64,000 bases of DNA from Sanghuangporus weigelae (GCA_033182465.1 CP137320.1:1240001-1304000), one strand, 5' to 3'; positions 47,219-57,389 are shown, numbered from the stretch's first letter. Notes: generated by a model from the sequence alone, not told the origin. Translations and numbers: made by a program.

Positions 47219-47782
47219 GCGGCGGCCCTATTATCCTATTCCCTTTATCCAGCGGCATCCTTAGACCCATCCATTACGTCTCCGACGGTTCCTGGCACCT
47301 GCCGGGTAGTAGGTCTTTGAGAGTCTGATAGCGTCGGCATCCCATTTTTGGAGGTTCCTTCATACATTCAGCACCCTTAGTAGGACGGACATCTGTAGCA
47401 CCTTCAGATACGACACCGCCGACCGACAACGCGAGGTTGATGGAGGGATCAGACGTAACAAAGTTGCAGCATTCAGACTCATTCCATATATTGCGAGAGA
47501 CATATGAGCATTACAGGAGCTATTAAAGGAATGGAATGATGATGAAATGGAAGAAATTGAGGAAAGCGAACAAGATCACAATTATCCATCAGCACAAAAT
47601 AGTATACATCAATTCAGCGAAGAAGAAGACTTGGAGGATACTGAATGGGAGGAAAGTGAAGAGGAAGAGGGAACTTGAAAGATAGTCGCATCAGAAGCAT
47701 AAGCAGGAATAGGAGTTTTAGTAGAGCTGAACACGCGTAAGACATCAAAAGATGGAATGGATTTGTGGGAATCAATCAAACG

Positions 47783-48420
47783 TCAAGTTTCAGCAATATT
47801 TTTCCTTGCCGCCATCTGAGCAAATGGATCATTCTCCCAACGAAGGAGTTTGAACAATACTTCTGACTCTCCCACAGTCGTAGGTTGTGAAGGGATAGTG
47901 CGTGGATGACCAAGACGAGTATGCAGACCTGTACTACAGTTGTTCAGGTGCATGTAACGAGCACGATTCTCATAAAATATCAGCAATAAGTAGTAAGGAA
48001 AGGAAACAAAGTACTCACGATAAGCCAGACTTGAACCATGCGAACTGGACATTCATTGTCATGTGTACCCAAGCCTTGCGTTAAAAAGCAACAACATTGG
48101 CAAAATGGTGCAAGAAGATTGGCACGCAAGCAATAGAAGTAAAAGAGGTCGGTAATTTCAAGTGGTGCGCAATCAAAGATCCAGAAAAACATCATTGACT
48201 CGTAATTGCATGTGCGACTGAGAATGGGAATACATGGTCCAGGGTCGGTCACGGCAATAGCAATAGCACTGAGTATGTCATCATAGGAAGAATCAAGTAC
48301 AAAGCGAGAGGGAGCGCAGACAGAGTGACGATGCTCAGGAATAGCTGGGTAATGAAAGTAAGAGGTAGTAGGGAAGGGCATAGTGCACGACAAGAGGTGA
48401 ACGGTCGATGGCCAACTCAT
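47783..48420 (-). CDS. Antisense two-exon gene candidate in element C, 195 codons
   Basis: Runs opposite to element C, between the end of pol and the 3' LTR. The start is ATG 48418-48420 and stop 47783-47785. A 50-bp intron (47,969-48,018, GTGAGT...AG) joins the two exons in phase 0. The first exon encodes RFVLDSSYDDILSAIAIAV, MFFWIFDCAPLEITDLFYFY, a Cys cluster CQCCCF and HDNECPVRMVQVWL. The second encodes ARYMHLNN, HPRTIPSQPTTVGESEVLFK and PFAQMAARKNI. Cys and His content suggests metal binding. I recognise no family. The clean intron and even coding quality argue that it is real. Confidence 0.55.
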
Positions 48421-48619
48421 AGTAGCTCACAAATATATGCATGTGGCCAGCTTATGTCAGCATAACAAGTCTTCTGAATTTCTCATGCAGCGGCGGAGAT
48501 AAGTGATAGCACAGAAGACAAAGTAAAGAAGCACCCCCCCAATAATACTTGCAAAATTCTTTTTGCCAAGTTGGAAAGTTTTTAGTATGTTAACAACCGA
48601 GGACGGTTGCAATTTCAAG

Positions 48620-48631
48620 TGTGGGGTGGAT
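48620..48631 (+). promoter_or_regulatory. Polypurine tract of element C
   Basis: A purine-rich run (GTGTGGGGTGGA) directly precedes the 3' LTR, the usual plus-strand primer site. Confidence 0.6.
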
Positions 48632-49149
48632 GTCAGGCTATGAAATTGCCTGGACATAAACAAGCAGGAATAGCATAGCATCAGTCATTACTATCAAGCA
48701 ATAGCTCTATGGGATGCGACATATAAATCCTTGAAACTCAGATTCAGCTCATTCATAAGCGTAGGGTGATAGCAATGCGAAATCACCAAGAAAAGCGGCT
48801 CTACCCTAGTCGTAATAGTCGTCTCAATCATGATTCTAATACCGCATCAGGATAAATCAACTTGGATATCAATGCTGACACTTACTGTAGCTGTTCAATG
48901 GTGATCTGACGAGGCCTACGAATTAACCTCAACACCTTCTTCATGTGGCACCACATGTGTGAAAGGCGTGCAAAAGGGTTGCGAGAAGGCATTTTGAGAA
49001 GATACGGATTAAGGAGACTACGCCGTCACTCATATACAATTTATACTGAATTGGTCTAAGCCATACAGGGTCCGACGAGCTTCTTTAAGGTCCCCATTCA
49101 GAGGTATTCAAATCGCTTATTGACCTGAAGCAGACCGATAATGCGCACC
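48632..49149 (+). repeat. 3' LTR of element C, left part
   Basis: The first 518 bp match the start of the 5' LTR at 36,638, then stop at GCACC where element B is inserted. The rest resumes at 61,458. Confidence 0.9.
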
Positions 49150-50661
49150 TGTTAGGGAGTAGGCCCGGGATTACACCGGTTTGATCCTTTTGCCTAAGCA
49201 GCGGTGTGTTGTGCAGAGGTGATCTTATCTACCCACGTCTGGCTGTACCACGCGGTCCCTTACTAGCCTTCCTAGTCGCGGTCCGAGTTATGGATGCTTT
49301 CAGATACGAGGTAATAGTAAAGCAGATTGGGATTTCCAAGAGGCGTGATAGTACAAAGCACACAGTAATAGCTCGCTGTAGGGCAAGCTTTACACCAGTG
49401 TGTTAAGAGGATCGAAAGATGGGGAAATGAGGGCCTAATCCTACAACTATTTATGCTCCCAGATATTCCATTTTCCGTCCTATTTCTTACTCATCCTGTC
49501 TCCACTTTACTCCACTTTTCTCCACCATTACATCTGTTCCTTTGTCATCCTGCTGCGCTTTGCTCCACTTTGCTCCAATCTTTGTAAGGTCGTCTCCACT
49601 ATGACAGAATTCTTTGGAGTTGCTGACTGAGACAATAGAGGTGGTGTTCCGATATGGGATGCTCCACTGTCAGTACTCCATAACAATGTCATTGCCGTCA
49701 TTGAGTGGCATCTTTGCCCTTGGAGCGATGTAGGCTGCTCGGTATGTGATTCTTCGGAATTCATCTCGAGGTCCCGCGAGGGTAAGCATAACTCGCACGT
49801 CAGTGTTAAGGTGTCGGGTTGGTGTAGAGTATGGTCCAAGGCATATCATGAACTGCATAAGCTCTGCTGGTGGGTTCTGCTGGGTTCTGGTGACTAGCCA
49901 TGCTTTGCCTTCGTATCGTATATCTCGAATGTAGCGCCATATCCTTCGTTGTATAAGGAGTTGTAATTGCTTGGTTTCCAGGTTCGCATCTCTCGGTAAA
50001 TAAAGGTTTGCCTGTATCGTAGATGCTGGACATGGTGTGTGCAACTCCGGTCTATACCATCCAATCATTCTCCAAGTTATCGGGTTCGCAGTTCGAGGGG
50101 TCCGAGTTGTGATCGTGAGTTCCTCTCGTTTCTTGGGTACTATTGGGCTTGGTGGATTGGAATGCATTGTATCCTGAAGGTGTCGCTCGGTTTCGATGTG
50201 ACAGTCACGCGTACCAACCGTTGCCGTGCATACTAAGTAGTATACTTCATAAAGGACCATGTAAACTCGTGCACAGACTTGACAGTGCTGAAATGCCAGT
50301 GAGGTCTCCATAAACCTTATTAGCCTTTAGCCTTTTAGCGTTTAGGCTTTAGTAGTTGTGCTTCTGGACTTCTAAGAAGTTTGATCGCTTCTTTTGATCA
50401 AGGTCGCTCTGGTTGCTTGGTCGGTGGCGTTAGAGTGGTAGTCCGCGGTAATAGGCGGTCGGCGGTGTTAGCTGTTAGCGGGATTACGTATCCGCTTCGG
50501 TGCTTCTAGCGCTCGGGTGGTAACGGGTTACTGTTGCCTAGGCCGCTCGATTGCTTGGGCCTTTGATAGCTGGCTTGGTTACCGGTCGCGTTTGGAAAGC
50601 TGATCGTGTAGATCTGTTGATCGTGTCGATCCTGATGCGAGTTTTTGAGCGGATCCTTTCA
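49150..50661 (-). repeat. 3' LTR of element B, 1,512 bp
   Basis: TG...CA ends. On the element's strand the LTR starts TGAAAGGATCC and ends CCTAACA. A GCATAAATAG box lies about 250-310 bp before the LTR end, so U3 is about 1.2 kb and includes a long open frame. Confidence 0.93.
49670..50311 (-). CDS. LTR-borne frame of element B, 213 codons (3' LTR copy)
   Basis: Identical in sequence to the frame in the other LTR at 60,466-61,107. The start is METSLAFQHCQVCARVYMV with a hydrophobic, Cys-containing N-terminus. A basic middle (PKKREELTITTRTPRTANP) and YLPRDANLETKQLQLLIQRR follow. It sits in U3 on the sense strand, so genomic RNA would carry it only downstream of pol. No domain is recognised. 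Confidence 0.55.
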   Translation of the reverse strand: METSLAFQHCQVCARVYMVLYEVYYLVCTATVGTRDCHIETERHLQDTMHSNPPSPIVPKKREELTITTRTPRTANPITWRMIGWYRPELHTPCPASTIQANLYLPRDANLETKQLQLLIQRRIWRYIRDIRYEGKAWLVTRTQQNPPAELMQFMICLGPYSTPTRHLNTDVRVMLTLAGPRDEFRRITYRAAYIAPRAKMPLNDGNDIVMEY

Positions 50662-50675
50662 CTACACCCCCCCTA
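50662..50675 (-). promoter_or_regulatory. Polypurine tract of element B
   Basis: On the minus strand TTAGGGGGGGTGTAG lies directly before the 3' LTR. Confidence 0.65.
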
Positions 50676-50785
50676 AGATGAACTTTCGGAGAAATGTTCA
50701 TCCTAATCCGTGAGAAAGCTCGGATAAAGGGTCGCCTAGTGATGGTTGATTTTTGCTATCAAACCATCATCATCTCTACTCCAAA

Positions 50786-51101
50786 ATGTCGAAAGTCGCC
50801 GCTGCTGCTACTGTTTTTATCGTTATTGTCGCGATCTTCGGCATAAATTATTGGATTTTGGAGCGTAAGAGGCGTGCTCAGGTAAGTGATGCATGCTCTG
50901 TGCCGTTTCAAGTCGTTAATCATCCTCTAGGAGGCCGACTTCGAAATGCAATCGTTCCAGCGCGATGTTACTACTGTCGCGCTTCGAGTTCACCTCGCGC
51001 TCGGTTATGACGTTGAGGATATCGATCCAGTCGTCGAAAATGCAGGTATTGCTTCGCAGGAACGTCGTGAAAAGGGTGTCTGGGAAGACATTGACTTGTA
51101 A
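50786..51101 (+). CDS. Small two-exon membrane-protein gene candidate, antisense in element B, 88 codons
   Basis: Runs opposite to element B, starting about 125 bp inside its 3' LTR. The start is ATG 50786-50788 and stop 51099-51101. Intron 50,882-50,930 is 49 bp with GTAAGT...CTAG and phase 0. The first exon encodes one membrane span (TVFIVIVAIFGINYWIL) followed by a positive stretch ERKRRAQ, so the C-terminus should face the cytosol. The second exon encodes a soluble part ending EKGVWEDIDL. The ORF is CT-preceded and well spliced. No family is recognised; a captured host gene or an element accessory gene are both possible. Confidence 0.55.
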
Positions 51102-51658
51102 AGGGTGGTGGGAAGGGATATGAATATGAAATGTGCATCATGTAAAGAATATGACGCAATTGAAAGTGATAAGCAAGAAATTATAAAGTCATTAAAATCA
51201 TTAAGTCGTTAATGAATAAGTTTTATACCAATTTGGGAGTGAAGTTCCAGGTGTTTACCTACGGCTCTTCAACCCCCAAATGGAGTTTTTCGAAGAAAGA
51301 GTGTAATTGGAGTGCCTTTCAGCGTGAAGGCACATCCTAGCATAATGCAAGGGAGTGACTTCACGTAACCTTTTTGGCTTCTCCGTTGCATAGAGGATAA
51401 TAAAAGGTAGGCATAATCTGCCAATTCGGCGCCGGCACAATGACGCAATATACAAAATGTCTAGGCCCTTGTAGGTTCTTTGACACTTCTGCATAGTGCT
51501 TCATTTGTGCTGGTTGGCCGAATGAGCGTGAAATAAAGAGGTGCATAAAGCATAATTTGGTCGGATGTGACCATAAATACCATATGGTAAGAATAAAATG
51601 CATAATTGACCATGTCGGGTCACGATATGGGAAAGGGGTTGCATAAAAGAAGAGTTGT
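51102..51658. other. Non-coding stretch of element B
   Basis: 557 bp between the ends of the antisense gene candidate and the 358-codon frame, which converge here. Only short frames. Confidence 0.4.
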
Positions 51659-52735
51659 TTACAAATCTTCGGATTCTTCAGCCTCAGGTGTAGTCTGGGC
51701 CGAGTTCGCTGGGGTATATAGTTCCCTGCTTTCACCTTCTTCGCTTGATTCTGTATCGTCGGAGTGTATGTACATGTCCTCCTGTTCTGACATAGTAAGC
51801 ATCTCGTCCGGCTGGTAGAGTTCGTTCGGGTACTGGTAGACTGAGATCATCAGATCTTCCAGCAAGGGGTGTCGTGTAGCCTGTAGTTTTTCTCTGGCTT
51901 CTTCCTCTCGGTTGTTGAGTTCCATAAGGTAATGAGGGTCGTAATTAACCTCTTTGCCTTCGACTATGTGGTGCTCTATGGCATCGAGTGGTACCTCGTC
52001 CGTAGTAGAGTTCCTCGCTTCAATAACCGTTCGGTATCTCGTTCCTTCGTAATACTTCGTCATGTTGAGTACCGTCATGAACTGCATGGTGTGGGATGCA
52101 TAGAAGCCCGTCTGGTCGGCTATGTATATGATGTACTTCATCGCATCGATGCTCATTGGATGATAGTGACTCCATCGCATCATTCGGTTAAGAATTGCGG
52201 TAGTCATGTCTCGTCGGTAGGCGCAAATTTGAATTGCCGAATGATAGATGCCCATGATGTTCTTGTATGTCGCTTCGTGCCTAAAGTCGATCTTGCCTCG
52301 ATGTAATGCTTGTGTTTCGAGTTCGATTGCGTAGGTTAGAAATGCATCATCATTGAGTCGGCGTAATGCTGCGTCTCGAGGGTTACTGAGTTTGAATAAC
52401 CACTCGTCTGAGTGATTCGCCATCATAAGGTGGGGTATTTCGTCTCGGTTGTGGTGGACTGCGTTCCACTTGTCGAATAGATCATCAAAGTACTTCCCTG
52501 GGCATAGGGGTACAATCTCATCTTCGTAGTTCTCTTCGTTGAATCGGTTGCACAGCTGTGGCCATTGATAACGTTCGGTCGGTGGCCTGAGTGTAAATGT
52601 CCATTCTGGTGCATCTTCTGGTTGACAGAATGCATGTAGCTCGTCGAAAATAGGCATAGCTGAGTAGTGGTTCGTCTGCAGTGAAGTAGAGCTGTTGAGA
52701 TTCGAGTTGTTGTTCCTTAGCTCGAAGTTCTCCAT
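51659..52735 (-). CDS. Element B extra frame downstream of pol, 358 codons
   Basis: Lies where an envelope gene sits in env-bearing Gypsy elements, 175 bp after the end of pol. It has no signal peptide and no membrane span. The middle is rich in aromatic residues and His (AILNRMMRWSHYHPMSIDAM), followed by a helical charged region (NNREEEAREKLQATRHPLLE). The last 50 residues are acidic with many Ser and Thr. No family is recognised. The frame is intact. Confidence 0.6.
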   Translation of the reverse strand: MENFELRNNNSNLNSSTSLQTNHYSAMPIFDELHAFCQPEDAPEWTFTLRPPTERYQWPQLCNRFNEENYEDEIVPLCPGKYFDDLFDKWNAVHHNRDEIPHLMMANHSDEWLFKLSNPRDAALRRLNDDAFLTYAIELETQALHRGKIDFRHEATYKNIMGIYHSAIQICAYRRDMTTAILNRMMRWSHYHPMSIDAMKYIIYIADQTGFYASHTMQFMTVLNMTKYYEGTRYRTVIEARNSTTDEVPLDAIEHHIVEGKEVNYDPHYLMELNNREEEAREKLQATRHPLLEDLMISVYQYPNELYQPDEMLTMSEQEDMYIHSDDTESSEEGESRELYTPANSAQTTPEAEESEDL

Positions 52736-52910
52736 GTTTTATGCCATCTTGTTGGTATGTCGGCGATGTCTTGCCTAATTCTTCTATCTCTGCTCTCGCT
52801 TTGGTGTGCCACATTGATGTCATCGCTTGGTAAGGTCGTTGGGGACCTTACTCATCGTCTCTATTGTGGATCCATAAGCGGCTCCATCGGGTGGAGTGCA
52901 TGTGATGCAA

Positions 52911-55900
52911 CTATTGCCTCATTCGTTTTCGTGCGGCGATCCATTGGTTAAGGTTCGGTGGCTGGATTGCCTGAGGATACTTTTTATGGAATGCTTCGAT
53001 CATTTGATAGGAGTTCTTGAGGTTGTCAAGTGGCTCCCATGTTCGCTCCTGGTATCCTTTCCATTGGATAAGGTATTGGACCTTGCTCCGATGACGTCTT
53101 GTGTTATGAATCATCTCCACTTCGTACTCTGCTTCTCCCTCCACTTCAATAGGTGGTGGTTCATCCAAAGTGGGTCTTCCAGGGTATTCCTTTCGTTTGT
53201 AAGGCCTGAGAAGACTCGCATGAAACACTGGGTGGATCGGAAGGGTTTCGGGTAAGCGTAATCTGAATGACACTTGTCCGACTGCCTTCTCGACTTTATA
53301 AGGCCCTGCCCATTTCATTGCAAGTTTCTTCGTTGGTTCCAATCGACTGAGATTCCTCATGTCTAGTAACACTTCGTCTCCTGGCTTGTACTCTGGCAGT
53401 TTGCCTCGATGCAGGTCTGCATAAAGCTTCATTGCCTCATTCGCTTGCCTAATCGAATTATAGGCTTCTTGCTGTACTTGTCGAAGCTCCTCTAGGTGAT
53501 TTATTGCTTCTGGGACGTTTGAATCACCGGTCTCCGCAACGTCCAGGTGAGGATGCCATCCATACAGTGTATAGAATGGTGACTGATGTGTAGTACTGTG
53601 CTTCCTGTTGTTGTAGGCGAATTCTGCTATATCGATGTACTCTGCCCAATCTGTTTGTCGGTAGGACACATAGCAGCGTAAGTACTGTTCAAGCTCTTGA
53701 TTTAGTCGCTCGGTTTGACCATCGGTTTGTGGATGATATGCTGTACTAGTTTTCCAATCGACATCGATGAGTCTGCAGAACTCCTTGAGGAATTGCGCGG
53801 TGAAGTTGCTACCTCGGTCGGAGATTACTCGTTTAGGGGCCCCGTAGTATTTGAAGACATGTTGGCGGAACAAACGTGCCAACTGCTTAGCATTGGGTAT
53901 TCCTTGGCAAGGAATGAACTTCCCCATTTTAGTGAGTTTGTCCACTATAACGAGTATCGCACTGTAGCCTTCGTTGCTGACTGGTAAGTCGGTAATCAGG
54001 TCACAGGTTATGGTTTCCCATGGTTGATGTGGTGCCTCCAACGGTTGGAGCGGCGGATTTCGAAACTGTCGAATCGGTTTTGCACGCTGACATATGTCGC
54101 AGGTTGCGGTATATGCTCGGATCATTTCTTCCATCTTCGGCCAATAGTATGATCGCTTTACAAGCTCTATGGTCTTTTCTGCTCCTGGGTGGCCTGCAAG
54201 TTTGTGATCATGGCGCCTTCGGATTAGCAACGCTCGTAGGTTGGCGGACGGCGGGATATATAATGCATTGGTTACGTAGTGCAAGCCGTTCCTGTAACTG
54301 TAGCCGTTGCTCTGCTTGATCGCCTGAATTTCCTTCTTAGCCTCCTCGGTATTGTAGTTCCTCTTGATCGTTCGGATAATAGGATCAGAGATAGTGACCA
54401 TTTCAGTTTCTAGCTTGTATAGACCGTTGATCTCTGTGCGTCGCAATGTTTGTTGCTTGATCGTATCAGGAGGTAACAAGGTAACTCCTAAGTTGTCCTT
54501 GTCCTCTGGCATATAGTCGGATCGTCGTGATAGCTCGTCAGCTTGGTTCTTCTTGCCTGGCCAATGGAGAATCTTGAAGTTATATCGTGATAACTCTAGT
54601 GCCCATCTTGCTTGACGTCTCGATAGATTCTGAGCTGTCATGAAGTATCGGAGGTTTGCATGATCGCTTCGGATTGTTACTGGTTCTTTGGTTCCCTCCA
54701 ATAGGTGTCTCCAATGCTTGAGTGCTTCCATGATTGCTAGCATCTCTTTGTCATGCGTCGGATAGTTTCGTTGGGTGTTCGTTAGAGTTTTCGACATGAA
54801 ACCTAAAGGTCTCAGTTCTCCTTGGTTGTCTTCTTGTTGTAAGACTGCACCAATCGCTACATCGGATGCATCGGTTTCCAATGTATATGGTTTGTCTGGC
54901 TTTGGCATTGCCAATGCGACTTCCGTTTCGAATGCCTTCTTGATACTTTCGAATGCCTTATCTTGTGCCTCTGCCCATATGAACTTGCGATCCTTTTTGA
55001 TAAGGTCGCCAATAGGTGCGAATGTATCGGCATAGTTCCTGATGAATCTTCGGTAGAAGTTACAAAATCCTTGGAACTTTCGAACTTGTCGTTTCGTCTT
55101 TGGCACTGGCCATTCGTGAATAGCTTTGAGCTTATAAGGATCCATCTGGATGCCTTTCGTTCCTACTACAAATCCCAAGTAGTCGAGCTGGGTTTGGAGG
55201 AAGTGACATTTCTCGATTTTGAGGTAAATGTCGAGCTCTCGGCATTTCTGTAGAATTGCCCTGAGGAGTTTCCAATGTTCCTCTTCAGTTTGTGCTTGAC
55301 CAATAAGGTCGTCCAAATAGTTGAGTGCTTCTTCTGTCCTGAGCCAATATTCGAAGTTGTCATTCATGAATCGTTGGAATACTGCAGGTGAGTTCTTCAT
55401 TCCAAACATCATGACCTTTGGCTTGTAGACTGCATTGCCAACTCGGAATGCTGCCTTCCACTCGTCTCCTTCTCGGATTCGCAGGTTATTGTAACCTGAT
55501 CGCATGTCGAGTGTAAAGAAGAATTTTCCTTTCTCCAGTTTCTCTGGGAGAACACTCATGATCGGTATCGGGTATGGATCTGATACTGTCGTGTCGTTGA
55601 TGTCTCGGTAATCGGTTACTGCTCGTGCTCCTCCGTCTTTCTTTCCTACAAAGAAGACTGGTGCTGCTACCGGACATGGTTCATGTGGTTGAACCTTTTC
55701 AATCCATCCTTTGTCAAGTAACTCTTTGACATAAGCATCGAGTGCTGCCTGCTCTTCTCGTGTGAGCTTGATAATAGGCCTTGGTTTCGGTAATGGTACT
55801 CCTTCTTTGAGGTTAATCGCCATATCCCATTTCGTATGCTTGGGTAACCTTCTTGACTTGTCAGGATCAAAGACATCTGCGTAGTCTTCTATTTCCTTTG

Positions 55901-57389
55901 GTAGGAGTTTTCGCCAATCTCGTTTCTGTGTTCCTAGTAGTCCTTCTGCAGCTGCCTTTTGTTGAGAATACTGCTGGGATACTGAACTCGCTTTGTTCAG
56001 AGGCTGTGAGACTTGGTTCTGCTGCCTTGGTGACCAATTTCGATTGATGTCTAGCTCTAGCTTTGCAGCGAGCTCTTCCTTTCTGGTAAGGGTAGCTGGT
56101 TGGTTGGTCGTCCTAAGACTTTCAATGTCTTCTGGCTCTATATCGTGCATAGGAGTGTCTTCTGTTGTCTCCTGCTCGTCTTGCATCTCGATATCGCTTT
56201 CGTTGTCTGCCCATCTTGTACGCTTCGGTGTGGGACTAGCTCCTCGCATTAATGATGCCGTTCTCGGTCGTATAATGCCTGCCACTGGCTTCTCTGGATA
56301 CCGTGTCTTTCGTGGTCGTATCCTATACTTCATGCCCGGGTTTTCTTCTGGTGATGGCCAGAGTTCTTCATCTTCCGGCATGTTTTGCCTCAGTGGGTGT
56401 ATCTTCTGTGGCGGTTGTTTCTTCCAACGTTTCGGAGAGTCATTTATTTCCTCCTGTTCGTCTAGGCTATGCTTGCCTGTTACATCTTGTGTTTCACCTT
56501 CGGATGTCTGGTACAGTTGCCGTGCTGGGATCATCCGTCTCGGTATGTGCCTTGGTCGTCGTTGCACTATACTCGTTCCTTGTGGTGCCTGTTTCTTCCA
56601 TCGCTTGGGAGTGTAGTTTATTTCCTCCTCATCTCGATGATGCTTGTTTGCCGTTTCCTGTTGTGGCTGTTTCGTTGCAGAGTCTGGTATATTTTCCGTG
56701 CTCGGACTCTTCACTTCTGGCGTCTGTTTTGCCTGTTCCAGTCTTGGTGTTGCTGGTCTGGTTTCCGGCTTCGCTTGTGGCTTCGTTTCGTGAGAGTGTC
56801 CGTTGTTGTCTCTCCTTGGCGTAAATATTATTCCTGGTGCTCCAGAGTGTCGATAGTTGTCTCTGTCCTGAGCCTGTTGCTTCGTGTTATGCCTAGGTCT
56901 TGTCTTGTCAGGTTTGCCTTTCGTTTGCCGTTTCCGTTTGCGCTTCCTGTGCCTTCGCTTCTTGGTAGCTCGTATGACGTTGAGCTCGAATGGTATCGAA
57001 TTACCATTCCGATTCCATACTTGATTCTTCCAATCAATTTCGGGATTGACTTTGGCCAAATAGTCAATTCCTAGGATCACTTGATCCTGTCCTGTGGTTG
57101 CTACTGCCAACGTTTGTGGCTGCGGTTTAGGTCCATCAAAAATTAATGTGTAGACCTCGTGCGTGATTGCTCCTCCTTGGTTGGGACTTCCATCTGCATT
57201 ATTCAAAGGTCGAGGGTGATCAAGCCTCTTTTTGAATAGGCTGTAGTGTCGTACCAAGTTGGGGTGTATCGTGCTGCATGTAGCTCCGGAATCGATTAAC
57301 GCTTTGACTGCTAGGGTCTTTGTTCCAACCTTCACTCGAATAGGTAATCGGGGATGCAATGCTTGTATTGGCAATCGCTTATTGTACAT
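52911..57389 (-). CDS. Element B pol polyprotein
   Basis: 1,492 codons. Protease DSGATCSTIHPNL near residue 33; a basic, low-complexity linker to about residue 500; RT with GYNNLRIREGDEWKAAFR and YLDDL at about residue 690; RNase H (LETDASDVAIGAVLQQ, HDKEMLAIMEALKHW). Integrase has its HHCC finger (GHPGAEKTIEL...CDICQ) near residues 1,065-1,105 and catalytic core (TCDLITDLP, VISDRGSNF, QTERLNQELEQ). A C-terminal chromodomain (YEVEMIHNTRRHRSKVQYLI, then QWKGY) places it among chromoviruses. The frame looks whole. Confidence 0.93.
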   Translation of the reverse strand: MYNKRLPIQALHPRLPIRVKVGTKTLAVKALIDSGATCSTIHPNLVRHYSLFKKRLDHPRPLNNADGSPNQGGAITHEVYTLIFDGPKPQPQTLAVATTGQDQVILGIDYLAKVNPEIDWKNQVWNRNGNSIPFELNVIRATKKRRHRKRKRKRQTKGKPDKTRPRHNTKQQAQDRDNYRHSGAPGIIFTPRRDNNGHSHETKPQAKPETRPATPRLEQAKQTPEVKSPSTENIPDSATKQPQQETANKHHRDEEEINYTPKRWKKQAPQGTSIVQRRPRHIPRRMIPARQLYQTSEGETQDVTGKHSLDEQEEINDSPKRWKKQPPQKIHPLRQNMPEDEELWPSPEENPGMKYRIRPRKTRYPEKPVAGIIRPRTASLMRGASPTPKRTRWADNESDIEMQDEQETTEDTPMHDIEPEDIESLRTTNQPATLTRKEELAAKLELDINRNWSPRQQNQVSQPLNKASSVSQQYSQQKAAAEGLLGTQKRDWRKLLPKEIEDYADVFDPDKSRRLPKHTKWDMAINLKEGVPLPKPRPIIKLTREEQAALDAYVKELLDKGWIEKVQPHEPCPVAAPVFFVGKKDGGARAVTDYRDINDTTVSDPYPIPIMSVLPEKLEKGKFFFTLDMRSGYNNLRIREGDEWKAAFRVGNAVYKPKVMMFGMKNSPAVFQRFMNDNFEYWLRTEEALNYLDDLIGQAQTEEEHWKLLRAILQKCRELDIYLKIEKCHFLQTQLDYLGFVVGTKGIQMDPYKLKAIHEWPVPKTKRQVRKFQGFCNFYRRFIRNYADTFAPIGDLIKKDRKFIWAEAQDKAFESIKKAFETEVALAMPKPDKPYTLETDASDVAIGAVLQQEDNQGELRPLGFMSKTLTNTQRNYPTHDKEMLAIMEALKHWRHLLEGTKEPVTIRSDHANLRYFMTAQNLSRRQARWALELSRYNFKILHWPGKKNQADELSRRSDYMPEDKDNLGVTLLPPDTIKQQTLRRTEINGLYKLETEMVTISDPIIRTIKRNYNTEEAKKEIQAIKQSNGYSYRNGLHYVTNALYIPPSANLRALLIRRRHDHKLAGHPGAEKTIELVKRSYYWPKMEEMIRAYTATCDICQRAKPIRQFRNPPLQPLEAPHQPWETITCDLITDLPVSNEGYSAILVIVDKLTKMGKFIPCQGIPNAKQLARLFRQHVFKYYGAPKRVISDRGSNFTAQFLKEFCRLIDVDWKTSTAYHPQTDGQTERLNQELEQYLRCYVSYRQTDWAEYIDIAEFAYNNRKHSTTHQSPFYTLYGWHPHLDVAETGDSNVPEAINHLEELRQVQQEAYNSIRQANEAMKLYADLHRGKLPEYKPGDEVLLDMRNLSRLEPTKKLAMKWAGPYKVEKAVGQVSFRLRLPETLPIHPVFHASLLRPYKRKEYPGRPTLDEPPPIEVEGEAEYEVEMIHNTRRHRSKVQYLIQWKGYQERTWEPLDNLKNSYQMIEAFHKKYPQAIQPPNLNQWIAARKRMRQ

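Larger units (their letters stand above)
45645..47428 (+). mobile_element. Solo LTR, family D, 1,784 bp, inside element C pol
   Basis: TGTAGCGCAC to GACCGACA with a 4-bp duplication ACGC (45,641-45,644 and 47,429-47,432). It is C-rich with many CCGCCGA blocks. A GTATATATAG box at 46,596-46,605 supports a promoter. Orientation follows the TATA box. No partner copy lies in the window. Confidence 0.75.
42432..47678 (+). pseudogene. Element C reverse transcriptase, RNase H and integrase region
   Basis: RT blocks (YRSRWFCIIKKNGKLRIVHD; MPMGFTNSPAEFQ; FIDDLPIKG at about 43,456), RNase H (ALSVDSS-type start near 43,970, KLELYGLFRALRY), and integrase with its HHCC finger (HRGEHATYELL...CHECQ) and catalytic core (HVDVMNMP, VVTDNGPE, NGVVERSH). 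An acidic Glu-rich tail lies at 47,433-47,678 after the solo LTR. The RT active site reads FIDD rather than the usual YxDD. The region is broken, with about two or three breaks besides the insertion. Confidence 0.8.

Noticed and set aside
45923-47264. Pro/Ser-rich frames of 106-182 codons
   Set aside because: They lie inside the C-rich family D LTR and overlap each other in different phases; composition explains them.
51659-52735. Envelope gene of element B
   Set aside because: The position fits, but there is no signal peptide, furin-like site or membrane span.
54020-56824. Several 80-207 codon + strand frames
   Set aside because: All are shadows of the intact pol frame on the minus strand.
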